The notes beneath the pieces are model-generated. The model worked only from the letters and a program-made list of their open reading frames with translations, made no database searches and was not told the DNA's origin. 64,000 nt of DNA, taken from JADJPO01 sp963750395 (GTDB lineage Bacteria; Actinomycetota; Actinomycetes; Actinomycetales; Kineosporiaceae). A program made the translations under genes and the position numbers. Within the stretch, counting starts at the first letter, position 1. Each line of letters starts with the position of its first letter. Shown here piece after piece: positions 32,838 through 39,776 of this stretch. Location of the stretch: NCBI GenBank assembly GCA_963750395.1, contig CAVVQM010000012.1, forward strand, positions 62,001-126,000. Reading direction: 5' to 3'.

Positions 32838-33340
32838 GAGAAACGGAAGCGGGTCAGATCGCTCGGGAAGGAGAACCAGGCCAGCGCCTTGACCGGGGCG
32901 AACAGCGCCAGTCCCCCGGCGTCCGGCCCCGACCAGGAGTCGGGCCCGGGGGTGTAGCCGAGGTCACCGTACTTGCGGATCATCTCGACAGATAACCGTT
33001 GTCCCAGAACAGGTTCCACCGGTTCGCAGGCCCCGGAGCGCCCCTCGAGGATGATCGCCTCCCGGCCGTCGCCGAGGTGCAGGGCGCACGCGGGGTTGGT
33101 GCGCAGGTTGCGCGCATGCACGGTCTGCGGAGAGCCGTCGTAGTAGAGGGCGTCGTCCAGCCACACGCCCCAACGGGGCACGACGTGGGGGCGACCGTCG
33201 GGCCGGGTTGTCGCCAGCCAATAGTGCAGTGCGTCGGCCAACCGGGCTCGCACGTCGTCGAACTCGACCAGGCCCTCGGCACCCTCCGGCACGCCGTAGC
33301 CGTCGGGCAGTTTCGGGCGGTCGCGGCTCGGCTCGGACAC
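32834..33340 (-). CDS. Pyridoxamine 5'-phosphate oxidase-like split-barrel protein
   Basis: A 168-residue flavin- or F420-binding split-barrel protein: LHYWLATTRPDGRPHVVPRWGVWLDDALYYDGSP, ARNLRTNPACALHLGDGREAIILEGRSG and APVKALAWFSFPSDLTRFRFS at the end. The TRPDGRPHVVPRWGVW pattern is shared by FMN- and F420-dependent families and does not decide between them. Start 33340 rather than 33343 is chosen because TAGCCT lies 6 bp before it, the leaderless spacing used elsewhere in the window. It is the first gene of a two-gene unit with the following PPOX protein. Confidence 0.85.
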   Translation of the reverse strand: MSEPSRDRPKLPDGYGVPEGAEGLVEFDDVRARLADALHYWLATTRPDGRPHVVPRWGVWLDDALYYDGSPQTVHARNLRTNPACALHLGDGREAIILEGRSGACEPVEPVLGQRLSVEMIRKYGDLGYTPGPDSWSGPDAGGLALFAPVKALAWFSFPSDLTRFRFS

Positions 33341-33346
33341 CACTGC

Positions 33347-33352
33347 AGGCTA
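33347..33352 (-). promoter_or_regulatory. -10 element (TAGCCT) of the PPOX pair, probably leaderless
   Basis: TAGCCT on the minus strand ends 6 bp before the GTG at 33340. Confidence 0.5.
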
Positions 33353-33382
33353 CTCCCCCGCCCGGCCGCCGCCCCGGTCACC

Positions 33383-33435
33383 GACCACTCGTCGCCCCGG
33401 CCGCCGGCCACTCGTCGTCCCGGCCGCCGGCCACT
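33383..33435. repeat. Short tandem repeat (cactcgtcgtcccggccgccggc)
   Basis: A roughly 23-bp unit (cactcgtcgccccggccgccgg, then cactcgtcgtcccggccgccgg, then cactcgctcg) recurs about 2.3 times in the intergenic region upstream of folP2. It is not coding on either strand as far as I can see. Confidence 0.6.
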
Positions 33436-33454
33436 CGCTCGCACCCCCCGCAGC

Positions 33455-33560
33455 CAAGATCACGTTGAAGATCACGATGCGGACTATCGAAGACGCCGTG
33501 CAGGGGTATCCCTCACCGTGATCTTGCTCGCTGGGTCGAATCACACACCGTGATCTTGCT
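33455..33560. repeat. Inverted and direct repeats of an AAGATCACG/CGTGATCTT motif
   Basis: CAAGATCACG (33455-33464) and AAGATCACG (33469-33477) face two exact copies of CACCGTGATCTTGCT (33514-33528 and 33546-33560) 32 bp apart. The stretch is AT-richer than its surroundings and lies 57-162 bp before folP2. It may be a regulator-binding cluster or a dispersed intergenic repeat. Confidence 0.65.
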
Positions 33561-33616
33561 GCGCGGTCACACCCGGGCTGAACCCCGTCCCCAGCCAGCG
33601 GTGACATCATCGGCGC

Positions 33617-34531
33617 GTGCCGGCGGAATCCCCGGTGCCGCCCGGAGCGGCACCCCTGCGATTGAGGGGCCATGTCTTCGACGCCGCTCGACCCGCCGTG
33701 ATGGCGATCGTCAACTGCACCCCGGACTCCTTCTTCGACGGCAGTCGTCACACCGACCTCGACTCGGCGCTTCGGGCCCTGGACGAGGCCGCCGAGGAGG
33801 GCGCCGACATCGTCGACGTCGGCGGGGTGCGCGCCGGCGAGCAGGGCGATCCGGTCGGAGCCGCCGAAGAGATCGAGCGGGTGCTGCCCTTCCTCGCCCG
33901 GGCCCGGGCCAGTCATCCGGACCTGGTGCTCAGCCTCGACACCTGGCGCAGCGAGGTCGCCGTCGCCGGGTCGGGCCTGGTCGACCTGGTCAACGACACC
34001 TGGGCCGGACACGACCCGGATCTGGCTGCGGTCGCGGCCCGGATCGGCGCCGGCTACGTGGTCTCGCACACCGGCGGACTCCCCCCGAGGACCGATCCGC
34101 GATCGGTCACCTACCCGCCCGAACCGGACGGCGTGCTCCGGCACGTCCTGACGGCGCTCGCGGACGGCGTGGCGCGAGCCGAGCTGGCGGGCGTGCCGCG
34201 CGATCGGATCCTGGTCGATCCCACCCTGGACTTCGGCAAGACCACAGCGCACTCGCTCACGCTCCTGCGGCACACCCAGCGGATCGTGGCTCTGGGACGA
34301 CCGGTGCTGCAGGCCCTCTCCCGCAAGGACGTCATCGGCGAGAGCCTGGGCCTGCCCGCCGAGGAACGCCTGGAGGGCAGCCTGGCGGCCAGCGCCGTGG
34401 CCGCCTGGCTCGGTGCGGCGGTGTTCCGCGCCCACGACGTCCGGGCCACCCGCCGGGTGCTCGACATGGTGGCCGTCCTGCGCGGCGACCGCCCGCCCGT
34501 GCTGGCCCGGCGCGGCATACCGGCGGGGTAG
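33617..34531 (+). CDS. folP2: Dihydropteroate synthase homologue (FolP2 type)
   Basis: A 304-residue TIM-barrel protein of the dihydropteroate synthase family. The N-terminal MAIVNCTPDSFFDGSRHTDLDSAL corresponds to the DHPS pterin/diphosphate loop, ADIVDVGGVRAG holds the second loop, LSLDTWR and LVNDTWAG follow, and LVDPTLDFGKTTAHSL and the C-terminal SRKDVIGESLGLPAEERLEGSLAASA are typical. True DHPS usually has NVTPDSFSDGG and GGESTRPG; here these are NCTPDSFFDGS and GGVRAGEQG, as in the second actinobacterial paralogue (Rv1207-like), whose DHPS activity is doubtful. GTG 33617 is used; CATCAT 6 bp upstream may be a -10. Confidence 0.85.
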   Translation: MPAESPVPPGAAPLRLRGHVFDAARPAVMAIVNCTPDSFFDGSRHTDLDSALRALDEAAEEGADIVDVGGVRAGEQGDPVGAAEEIERVLPFLARARASHPDLVLSLDTWRSEVAVAGSGLVDLVNDTWAGHDPDLAAVAARIGAGYVVSHTGGLPPRTDPRSVTYPPEPDGVLRHVLTALADGVARAELAGVPRDRILVDPTLDFGKTTAHSLTLLRHTQRIVALGRPVLQALSRKDVIGESLGLPAEERLEGSLAASAVAAWLGAAVFRAHDVRATRRVLDMVAVLRGDRPPVLARRGIPAG

Positions 34532-34767
34532 CCGAGGGCACCGCTCGACGGCCTGCCCTCCCGACGCGCCCTGGCAGACTCATTTGGACCAGATCGCTCG
34601 ATCCATGCGGCCAGTGCCGTGGGGTTGGCGATCAGCGCCGTCCGCAGGTCTGCGGGCGGGTCGTGCACCACACGACCGGGTACGCGCGGACCGCTCACCC
34701 GAACCCGGTAGTGGCCCGATGCGGCGGGCGTTCTCCCCCGGCGTCCGGCGTGGATCAACGCTGTGCA
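34532..34767. other. Intergenic stretch without a recognised gene
   Basis: No open frame with coding character or ribosome site is seen on either strand between the folP2 stop and the sulfur-operon promoter. Short frames on both strands here are shadows. Confidence 0.5.
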
Positions 34768-34797
34768 TTGACCGGTGACGCTGCGAGTCCGTACCCT
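34768..34797 (+). promoter_or_regulatory. Sigma-70-type promoter of the sulfur-assimilation operon
   Basis: TTGACC (34768-34773), an 18-bp spacer and TACCCT (34792-34797) form a good housekeeping promoter. Transcription would start at about 34804, just before the riboswitch. Confidence 0.7.
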
Positions 34798-34805
34798 TGG
34801 CCTTG

Positions 34806-34894
34806 CCCATCCAGAGCGGCCGAGAGACCCGGATCGTCGACGCCGCAGCAACCACCCCGAGGTCGGGGACGGTGCTACCGCCGGGACCGATGGA
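34806..34894 (+). ncRNA. SAM-I (S-box) riboswitch
   Basis: The conserved core is in order: P1 strand CCATC (34807-34811) then AGAG, GGCCGAGAGACCC, GACGCCGCAGCAACC, a CCCCGAGGTCGGGG hairpin, GGTGCTACCGCC and the closing GATGG (34889-34893). This matches the SAM-I class, which binds S-adenosylmethionine. The 3' strand of P1 overlaps GGAGGA, the ribosome site of the leader peptide 4 bp before its ATG, so SAM-stabilised P1 should block that translation. No rho-independent terminator is obvious, so translational control is inferred. Confidence 0.85.
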
Positions 34895-34901
34895 GGAATC
34901 C

Positions 34902-34982
34902 ATGTCAGTCAACGATCTGCGACTGGTGCGTCGTCACCACGTCGACCTGCTGCGTACCGCCAGCGCCATCTGTCGCGCCTGA
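34902..34982 (+). CDS. Putative sulfur-operon leader peptide (26 aa)
   Basis: A 26-residue ORF reading MSVNDLRLVRRHHVDLLRTASAICRA. The RRHHVDL-x-R-x-ASA-x-CR pattern is that of the short leader peptides found upstream of sulfur-assimilation genes in actinobacteria, where Cys codons near the end may sense cysteinyl-tRNA supply. Here a single Cys codon (TGT) is third from the last codon. GGAGGA lies 4 bp before the ATG and is itself part of the SAM-I riboswitch P1 helix. The sulfite reductase gene starts 120 bp after its stop. It is too short for ordinary gene calling. Confidence 0.8.
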   Translation: MSVNDLRLVRRHHVDLLRTASAICRA

Positions 34983-35102
34983 TCCAGGCTTCGCGGCGTA
35001 CGCCGACCCGTCCACCCCGCGGCACCCCTGCGGCCCCGTCCGTCAAACGGCGCCCATCGACACGGTGCCCACCCAGGTCGAATCGAATGAAGGACCCCCA
35101 AC

Positions 35103-36827
35103 GTGAGCAGCGACATCTCCACCGAACGTCCGGCCGGCGGGCGCAGCCCGCGCAGAAGCCGCCCCGAGGGCCAGTGGGCCCTCGGGCAGACCGAACCGCT
35201 GAACCACAACGAGGAGCTCAAGCAGGCCGACGGCGGCCTCAACGTGCGCCAGCGGATCGAGCGGATCTACGCGCGGGAGGGCTTCGCCTCGATCCCGGGC
35301 GACGACCTGCGCGGCCGGATGCGCTGGTGGGGTCTGTACACGCAGCGTCGCCCGGGGATCGACGGCGGTCGCACCGCAGCCCTTGAGCCCCACGAACTGG
35401 ACGACGAGTACTTCATGCTGCGGGTCAGGATCGACGGCGGTGCAGTCGATCTCGCCCAGCTGCGGGTACTCGGGGAGATCTCCACCCGCTTCGCCCGGGA
35501 CACGGCCGACGTCACCGATCGCCAGAACATCCAGTACCACTGGATCCGGATCGAGGACGTCCCCGAGGTCTGGCGGCTGCTCGACTCGGTCGGCCTGAGC
35601 ACCACCGAGGCGTGCGGCGACACGCCGCGGGTCGTCCTCGGCTCCCCGCTCGCGGGTGCCGAGCCCGACGAGATCGTCGACGGGAGCCAGGCCATCGCCG
35701 AGATCACCAAGCGCTTCGTCGGCGACCCCGATCTGGCGAACCTGCCGCGCAAGTTCAAGACGGCCATCTCCACCAGCCCCCGCCAGGACGTCGCGCACGA
35801 GATCCACGACGTCGCGTTCGTCGGCGTCGTCCACCCCGATCACGGTCCGGGCTTCGACGTATGGGTGGGCGGGGGCCTGTCGACCTCCCCGATGCTCGGC
35901 CAGCGCCTCGGCGCGTGGGTGAGCGCGCAGGAGGTGCCCGACGTCTGGCACGGGGTCATCCAGGTGTTCCGCGACTACGGCTACCGGCGCCTGCGCAACC
36001 GGGCCCGGCTGAAGTTCCTGGTGGCCGACTGGGGCGCCGAGAGGTTCCGCGAGGTGCTCGAGAACGACTACCTCGGCTATCGGCTCACCGACGGCCCCGC
36101 CCCGACCGCCCCACCCCGGGGACGGCGTGACCACGTCGGGGCGCGATCCCTGGGTCGCGGCACCTTCGCGGTCGGCCTGGCGCCGATCGCGGGCCGGCTG
36201 TCCGGACACCGCCTGACCGCCCTGGCGGACGCCGCCGAGCAGGCGGGCTCGGACCGTATCCGGTTCACCCCGGACCAGAAGGTCGTCGTCCTCGACGTGC
36301 CGGCGCCGAGGGTCGCCGATCTGGTCGACGCCATGGATCGGGCCGGGTTGCCGGCCACGGCGTCCACCTTCCGGCGCGGCACCATGGCCTGCACCGGCAT
36401 CGAGTACTGCAAGCTCGCCATCGTCGAGACCAAGGCGACCGCGGCCCACCTGGTCTCGGAGCTCGAGCGGCGCTTCGCGGACGTGCCCGAACTGTTCGCC
36501 CCCGACGCGCCCGTGGTCAGCATCAACATCAACGGATGCCCCAATGCCTGCGCCCGGACCCAGGTGGCGGACATCGGCCTGAAGGGCATCCAGATGCCCA
36601 ACCCTGACGACCCGGCCGGCCCGACGGTGGAGGGCTTCCAGATCCACCTCGGCGGCGGGTTCGGGTTGGACGCCGGGTTCGGTCGCAAGTTGCGCGGGCT
36701 CAAGACCACCAGCGCCGACCTGCCGGACTACGTCGAACGCCTCCTGCGTCGCTGGCTCGCCCAGCGCGAGGGCGAGGAGACGCTGGCCCAGTGGGTGGCT
36801 CGCGCCGAGGAGGCGGACCTGTCATGA
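35103..36827 (+). CDS. sir: Ferredoxin-dependent assimilatory sulfite (or nitrite) reductase
   Basis: A 574-residue sirohaem/[4Fe-4S] enzyme that reduces sulfite to sulfide with electrons from ferredoxin. The two ferredoxin-like half-domains include NVRQRIERIYAREGFASIPGDDLRGRMRWWGLYTQRRPGIDGG near the N-terminus; the cluster and sirohaem ligands are ACTGIEYC (C-x5-C) and NGCPNACAR (C-x3-C). YTQRRPG and EACGDTPR lie where the actinobacterial SirA/NirA has its Tyr-Cys pair. Neighbouring APS reductase makes sulfite reductase the right choice over nitrite reductase. GTG 35103 has GAAGGA upstream. The stop overlaps the next ATG (ATGA, 36824-36827). Confidence 0.93.
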   Translation: MSSDISTERPAGGRSPRRSRPEGQWALGQTEPLNHNEELKQADGGLNVRQRIERIYAREGFASIPGDDLRGRMRWWGLYTQRRPGIDGGRTAALEPHELDDEYFMLRVRIDGGAVDLAQLRVLGEISTRFARDTADVTDRQNIQYHWIRIEDVPEVWRLLDSVGLSTTEACGDTPRVVLGSPLAGAEPDEIVDGSQAIAEITKRFVGDPDLANLPRKFKTAISTSPRQDVAHEIHDVAFVGVVHPDHGPGFDVWVGGGLSTSPMLGQRLGAWVSAQEVPDVWHGVIQVFRDYGYRRLRNRARLKFLVADWGAERFREVLENDYLGYRLTDGPAPTAPPRGRRDHVGARSLGRGTFAVGLAPIAGRLSGHRLTALADAAEQAGSDRIRFTPDQKVVVLDVPAPRVADLVDAMDRAGLPATASTFRRGTMACTGIEYCKLAIVETKATAAHLVSELERRFADVPELFAPDAPVVSININGCPNACARTQVADIGLKGIQMPNPDDPAGPTVEGFQIHLGGGFGLDAGFGRKLRGLKTTSADLPDYVERLLRRWLAQREGEETLAQWVARAEEADLS

Positions 36828-36964
36828 GCGGTCGCTTCCCGGTCAACCTGTGCCCCTACTGCGGCGAGGAGGATCTTCGCCCGGACGTGGACGACGGTGC
36901 CTGGAACTGCCGCGCCTGTCTGCGACGGTTCTCGGTGAGCTACCTGGGGAGGGCCCAGTCATGA
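36824..36964 (+). CDS. Small zinc-ribbon protein between sulfite reductase and APS reductase
   Basis: A 46-residue protein, MSGRFPVNLCPYCGEEDLRP..., with two Cys pairs (CPYCG and CRAC, 20 residues apart) forming a zinc ribbon, and the end LRRFSVSYLGRAQS. It starts inside the stop of the sulfite reductase (ATGA) and its own stop overlaps the APS reductase ATG (ATGA again at 36961-36964), so three genes are translationally coupled. A protein of this size and pattern is common at this position in actinobacteria. Its role is not known; an assembly or electron-transfer helper for the Fe-S enzymes is a guess. Confidence 0.8.
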   Translation: MSGRFPVNLCPYCGEEDLRPDVDDGAWNCRACLRRFSVSYLGRAQS

Positions 36965-37821
36965 GCACGTCCGCCATCGCCCGGTCACCGGCGGCCGGCA
37001 CCGGATCGGACGGCACCGGATCGGACGGAACCGGGCGGGTCAGATCCGGGTCGGTCGCACCTGGGTCGGGCGGATCCGGTTCTGTCGGAACCGGTCTCAG
37101 CATGGATCCCGCGGAGGCCGCCGCCTGGCTCCAGCGCGACCCCGTGGCCTTCGCGCGGGCCGCCGACGCGGCGTTGGACGGCGCCGACCCCCTCACCGTG
37201 CTGGCCTGGGCGGGCCGCGTCTTCGGTCGTGGGCTCGGGGTCACCGCCGCCATGGGCGACACCGTGCTGGCACACCTGGCAGCCCGTGCCGTCCCGGGCG
37301 TCCACCTGCTGTTCGTCGACACCGGCTACCACTTCGGCGAGACCCTCGGCACCGCGGACGCCGTCGAGACCACCTACCCGGTGCGCCTGATCACGGTGCG
37401 GTCGCCGCAGCGCGTCGTCGACCACGAGGCCCAACGGGGCCGTCTGCACCGCACGGACCCCGATGCCTGCTGCGCCCTGCGCAAGGTCAACCCGTTGGAC
37501 GACGCCCTGCGCGGCTACCGGGCGTGGGCGACCGGGTTGCGGCGCAGCGACTCCCCGCTGCGGCACCTCACCCCGACCGTTCAGTGGGACGCCCGGCGTC
37601 GACTGGTCAAGATCGCCCCCATCGCGCACTGGACCGATACCGACGTGGACGCCTACCTCGAGGCGCATCCCGAGGTGATCATGAACCCCTTGCTGCAGAT
37701 GGGCTACCCGTCGATCGGCTGCTGGCCGTGCACCAGCGAGGTGGCCGAGGGCCAGGACGCACGTGCAGGGCGGTGGGCCGGTTCGTCCAAGACCGAGTGC
37801 GGCCTGCACTATCAGATCTGA
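36961..37821 (+). CDS. cysH: Assimilatory adenylylsulfate (APS) reductase
   Basis: A 286-residue thioredoxin-dependent reductase that turns adenylylsulfate into sulfite. The [4Fe-4S] cluster Cys are present: CCALRKVNPLDDAL (Cys-Cys), GCWPCTSEV (C-x2-C) and the catalytic C-terminal Cys in TECGLHYQI. The presence of the two Cys pairs argues for APS rather than PAPS as substrate. The nucleotide-binding fold shows VTAAMGDTVLAH, FVDTGYHFGET and KIAPIAHWTDTDVDAYL. The first about 45 residues are a Ser/Gly/Thr repeat (GSDGTGSDG and so on) not seen in usual family members. ATG 36961 overlaps the preceding stop; no cysD/cysN are in the window. Confidence 0.92.
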   Translation: MSTSAIARSPAAGTGSDGTGSDGTGRVRSGSVAPGSGGSGSVGTGLSMDPAEAAAWLQRDPVAFARAADAALDGADPLTVLAWAGRVFGRGLGVTAAMGDTVLAHLAARAVPGVHLLFVDTGYHFGETLGTADAVETTYPVRLITVRSPQRVVDHEAQRGRLHRTDPDACCALRKVNPLDDALRGYRAWATGLRRSDSPLRHLTPTVQWDARRRLVKIAPIAHWTDTDVDAYLEAHPEVIMNPLLQMGYPSIGCWPCTSEVAEGQDARAGRWAGSSKTECGLHYQI

Positions 37822-38096
37822 TCCGTCGCTCCGGGCCGGTCCCTCCGCCGCGTGGCCGGTCCCTCGACCGGTCCGTTCGCCCGAGGCGCGGTTGGGCCGA
37901 TCTGGTCATTCGCGACGCGCGCGGGCGCGGAGCGACCGTCTCGGTGCATCTGCGTCGGCGATCTGGTCCAATCTGTACTTCCCCGCCGCCATCCGGGGTG
38001 CGCTCGTGACCGCGCCGACTGGGGTGGGGGTACGGTCGGCACACCGGGGGCCGGTGATCACGGACCTCCACGAGGAAAGAAGGAATTGTCCGGGCG

Positions 38097-39107
38097 ATGA
38101 CTGCAGCAGAGCGCGACGCGCGCCGACCCCGATCCGGGGGCGATTCGTCCGGGGGCGGCGAGCCGACCCGGCCCGAGGTCGACCTGCGGCGCTCCCCTGA
38201 CCCGGCGACGCTGATCGCCTCCCTGGCCCGCGAGGGCGGTGCACCGTCCGATCCGGTCACCACCTCCCACCTCGAGCCCCCACACCCCGAGCAGCCACAC
38301 CTCGAGCAGCCACACCTCGAGCAGCCACACGCTGAGTCAGCACGGGTCGAGCAGCCACGGGTCGAGCAGCCACACGTCGAGACACCGGCTCCCGAGCCCG
38401 AGCCGGGCCAGGCGGAGCACCGCGAGGAGATGCCGCCGCCGCCCCCGGGTCAGCGGGCCGCCGCGGGACGAGCGCGCGACGCCGTCCCCTACCCCGACCG
38501 ACCGGATCGTCCGCCGATCGCCCTGGTCGGCATCGGAGTGGGGATCGGGCTGGCCGTCCTGGCCGTGATCGGGCTGGTGGCCGCGGGTATGCGCGGGCTC
38601 GGCAACGGCTCCGACACGAGCGCGCTCCCCAGCGGCAGCCCCTCCCCCATCTCGGTGTCGCAGATCTCGGTGACCGCCTCGAGCACGCAGGAGAGCGAGG
38701 GCGGGATCACCTACAGCGCCGAGAACACCCTGGACGGCAAGCCGGAGACCGCCTGGAACAGCGATGGCCGCAAGGACGGCAAGGGTCCGGGAATGACCCT
38801 GACCTACGGGTTCGGCGACCCCGTCCAGTTGACCGGGATCACGGTGCTCAACGGCTACCAGAAGACGATCACGAGCTCGGGCAAGACCCAGGACCTGTAC
38901 GAGCTGAACAGCCGGGTGGGGCTGGTGCGGCTGGTGACCGACACCGCCACCTTCACCTGGGAGCTGGCGGACGACCAGGCGCCCCAGACGCTGACCAAGG
39001 CGTTCGGGCCCACCTCGAGCGTCCGTCTGGAGGTGCTCTCGGTCTATCCCGGATCGAAGTACCTGGACCTGGCACTGTCCGAGATCTCGTTCACCGCGGT
39101 CGGTTGA
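38097..39107 (+). CDS. Membrane-anchored protein with discoidin-like (NADase-type glycan-binding) domain
   Basis: A 336-residue protein. A cytoplasmic region of about 145 residues with low-complexity repeats (HLEQPHLEQPH and variants) precedes a single membrane segment, IALVGIGVGIGLAVLAVIGLVAAGM (about 145-167). The extracellular C-terminal half (ASSTQESEGGITYSAENTLDGKPETAWNSDG, then LTGITVLNGYQKT, TWELADDQAPQTLTKAFGP, RLEVLSVYPGSKYLDLALSEI) has the fold pattern of the NADase-type glycan-binding/discoidin domain. It probably binds glycans or another ligand outside the cell. ATG 38097 follows AAAGAAGGAA. It is not near any obvious partner. Confidence 0.82.
   Translation: MTAAERDARRPRSGGDSSGGGEPTRPEVDLRRSPDPATLIASLAREGGAPSDPVTTSHLEPPHPEQPHLEQPHLEQPHAESARVEQPRVEQPHVETPAPEPEPGQAEHREEMPPPPPGQRAAAGRARDAVPYPDRPDRPPIALVGIGVGIGLAVLAVIGLVAAGMRGLGNGSDTSALPSGSPSPISVSQISVTASSTQESEGGITYSAENTLDGKPETAWNSDGRKDGKGPGMTLTYGFGDPVQLTGITVLNGYQKTITSSGKTQDLYELNSRVGLVRLVTDTATFTWELADDQAPQTLTKAFGPTSSVRLEVLSVYPGSKYLDLALSEISFTAVG
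38264..38390 (+). repeat. 15-bp tandem repeat encoding HLEQP units
   Basis: Units of the type cacctcgagcagcca (three exact in a row, with variants before and after) encode HLEQPHLEQPHLEQPHAE and RVEQPRVEQPHVE in the cytoplasmic part of the anchored glycan-binding-like protein. The repeat length equals five codons, consistent with slippage in a coding region. Confidence 0.85.
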
Positions 39108-39156
39108 TCAGGCGGGCGTGAGCCCCCGGGACCACACCTGTGCCAGGCTGCCGGGT

Positions 39157-39771
39157 ATGGACCGGGTCGAGACCCTGATCAGCTTCTTCGGCGACCGCCG
39201 CGATGCCGGAGCGCGGGCGCTGCCGGACGACCACGGGCTCACCGACGAGCAGTCCGCGGTGATCGCCGAGGCCTGCTCCAGGAGCGCGGTGGTGTGGCTG
39301 CGTCCGGACGGCGACGTCCGGCGACGCCTGGCCTGGCACGCGTGGCACGCCGGCGCGGTGCACGTCGTCTACGGGGTCGGCGAGCAGATGCTGCCGATGC
39401 TCACCTCCCGGGTGGAGGTGACCGTGCCCAGCAAGGAGAACCGCGCCGCGCTGGTGGTGTTCGTGGCCGATGCCGTGGTCGTGCCGGCGACCTCGCCCGA
39501 CTGGCCCGAGGCCGCCGAGGCCCTCCGTGCGGCGCGCCTGAACACCCCCGATCCGCAGGCGCAGAGTGAGCGTTGGAGCACCGGGTGCCTGATCAGCAAG
39601 CTGGTGCCACGGCACGTGATCGCCCTCGGCACGGGTTCGGACGACGAGCCGAGCGCCGCGGCACCGGCCGGGGGCGGTCAGGGCGTCGACCACGGGCTGG
39701 CGGCCGTGGCACCTGGGCGGGCGAGCCGGACGGTCCGCCGGGTAGTGGACCCGGCACCGGGCCTAGCCTGA
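39157..39771 (+). CDS. Hypothetical actinobacterial protein
   Basis: A 204-residue protein, MDRVETLISFFGDRRDAGARAL..., without a recognised catalytic motif. It has a mixed pattern (VVWLRPDGDVRRRLAWHAWHAGAVHVVYGVGEQMLPML, then VEVTVPSKENRAALVVFVADAVVVPATSPDWPEAAEALRAARLNTPD and SKLVPRHVIAL). The VTVPSKENRAALVVF and LNTPDPQ segments look conserved, as in proteins found next to MgtE-like genes in this group. It ends 5 bp before the next GTG and is co-oriented. ATG 39157 gives the natural start. Function not known. Confidence 0.7.
   Translation: MDRVETLISFFGDRRDAGARALPDDHGLTDEQSAVIAEACSRSAVVWLRPDGDVRRRLAWHAWHAGAVHVVYGVGEQMLPMLTSRVEVTVPSKENRAALVVFVADAVVVPATSPDWPEAAEALRAARLNTPDPQAQSERWSTGCLISKLVPRHVIALGTGSDDEPSAAAPAGGGQGVDHGLAAVAPGRASRTVRRVVDPAPGLA
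39764..39769 (+). promoter_or_regulatory. -10 element (TAGCCT) of the MgtE-like gene, probably leaderless
   Basis: TAGCCT ends 7 bp before the GTG start at 39777, within the last codons of the upstream gene. Confidence 0.55.
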
Positions 39772-39776
39772 CCCCC

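Noticed and set aside
33617..34531. Calling the DHPS gene folP (true dihydropteroate synthase)
   Set aside because: Loop motifs deviate (NCTPDSFFDGS, GGVRAGEQG) in the way of the second actinobacterial paralogue, and no folate genes (folE, folB, folK) lie beside it.
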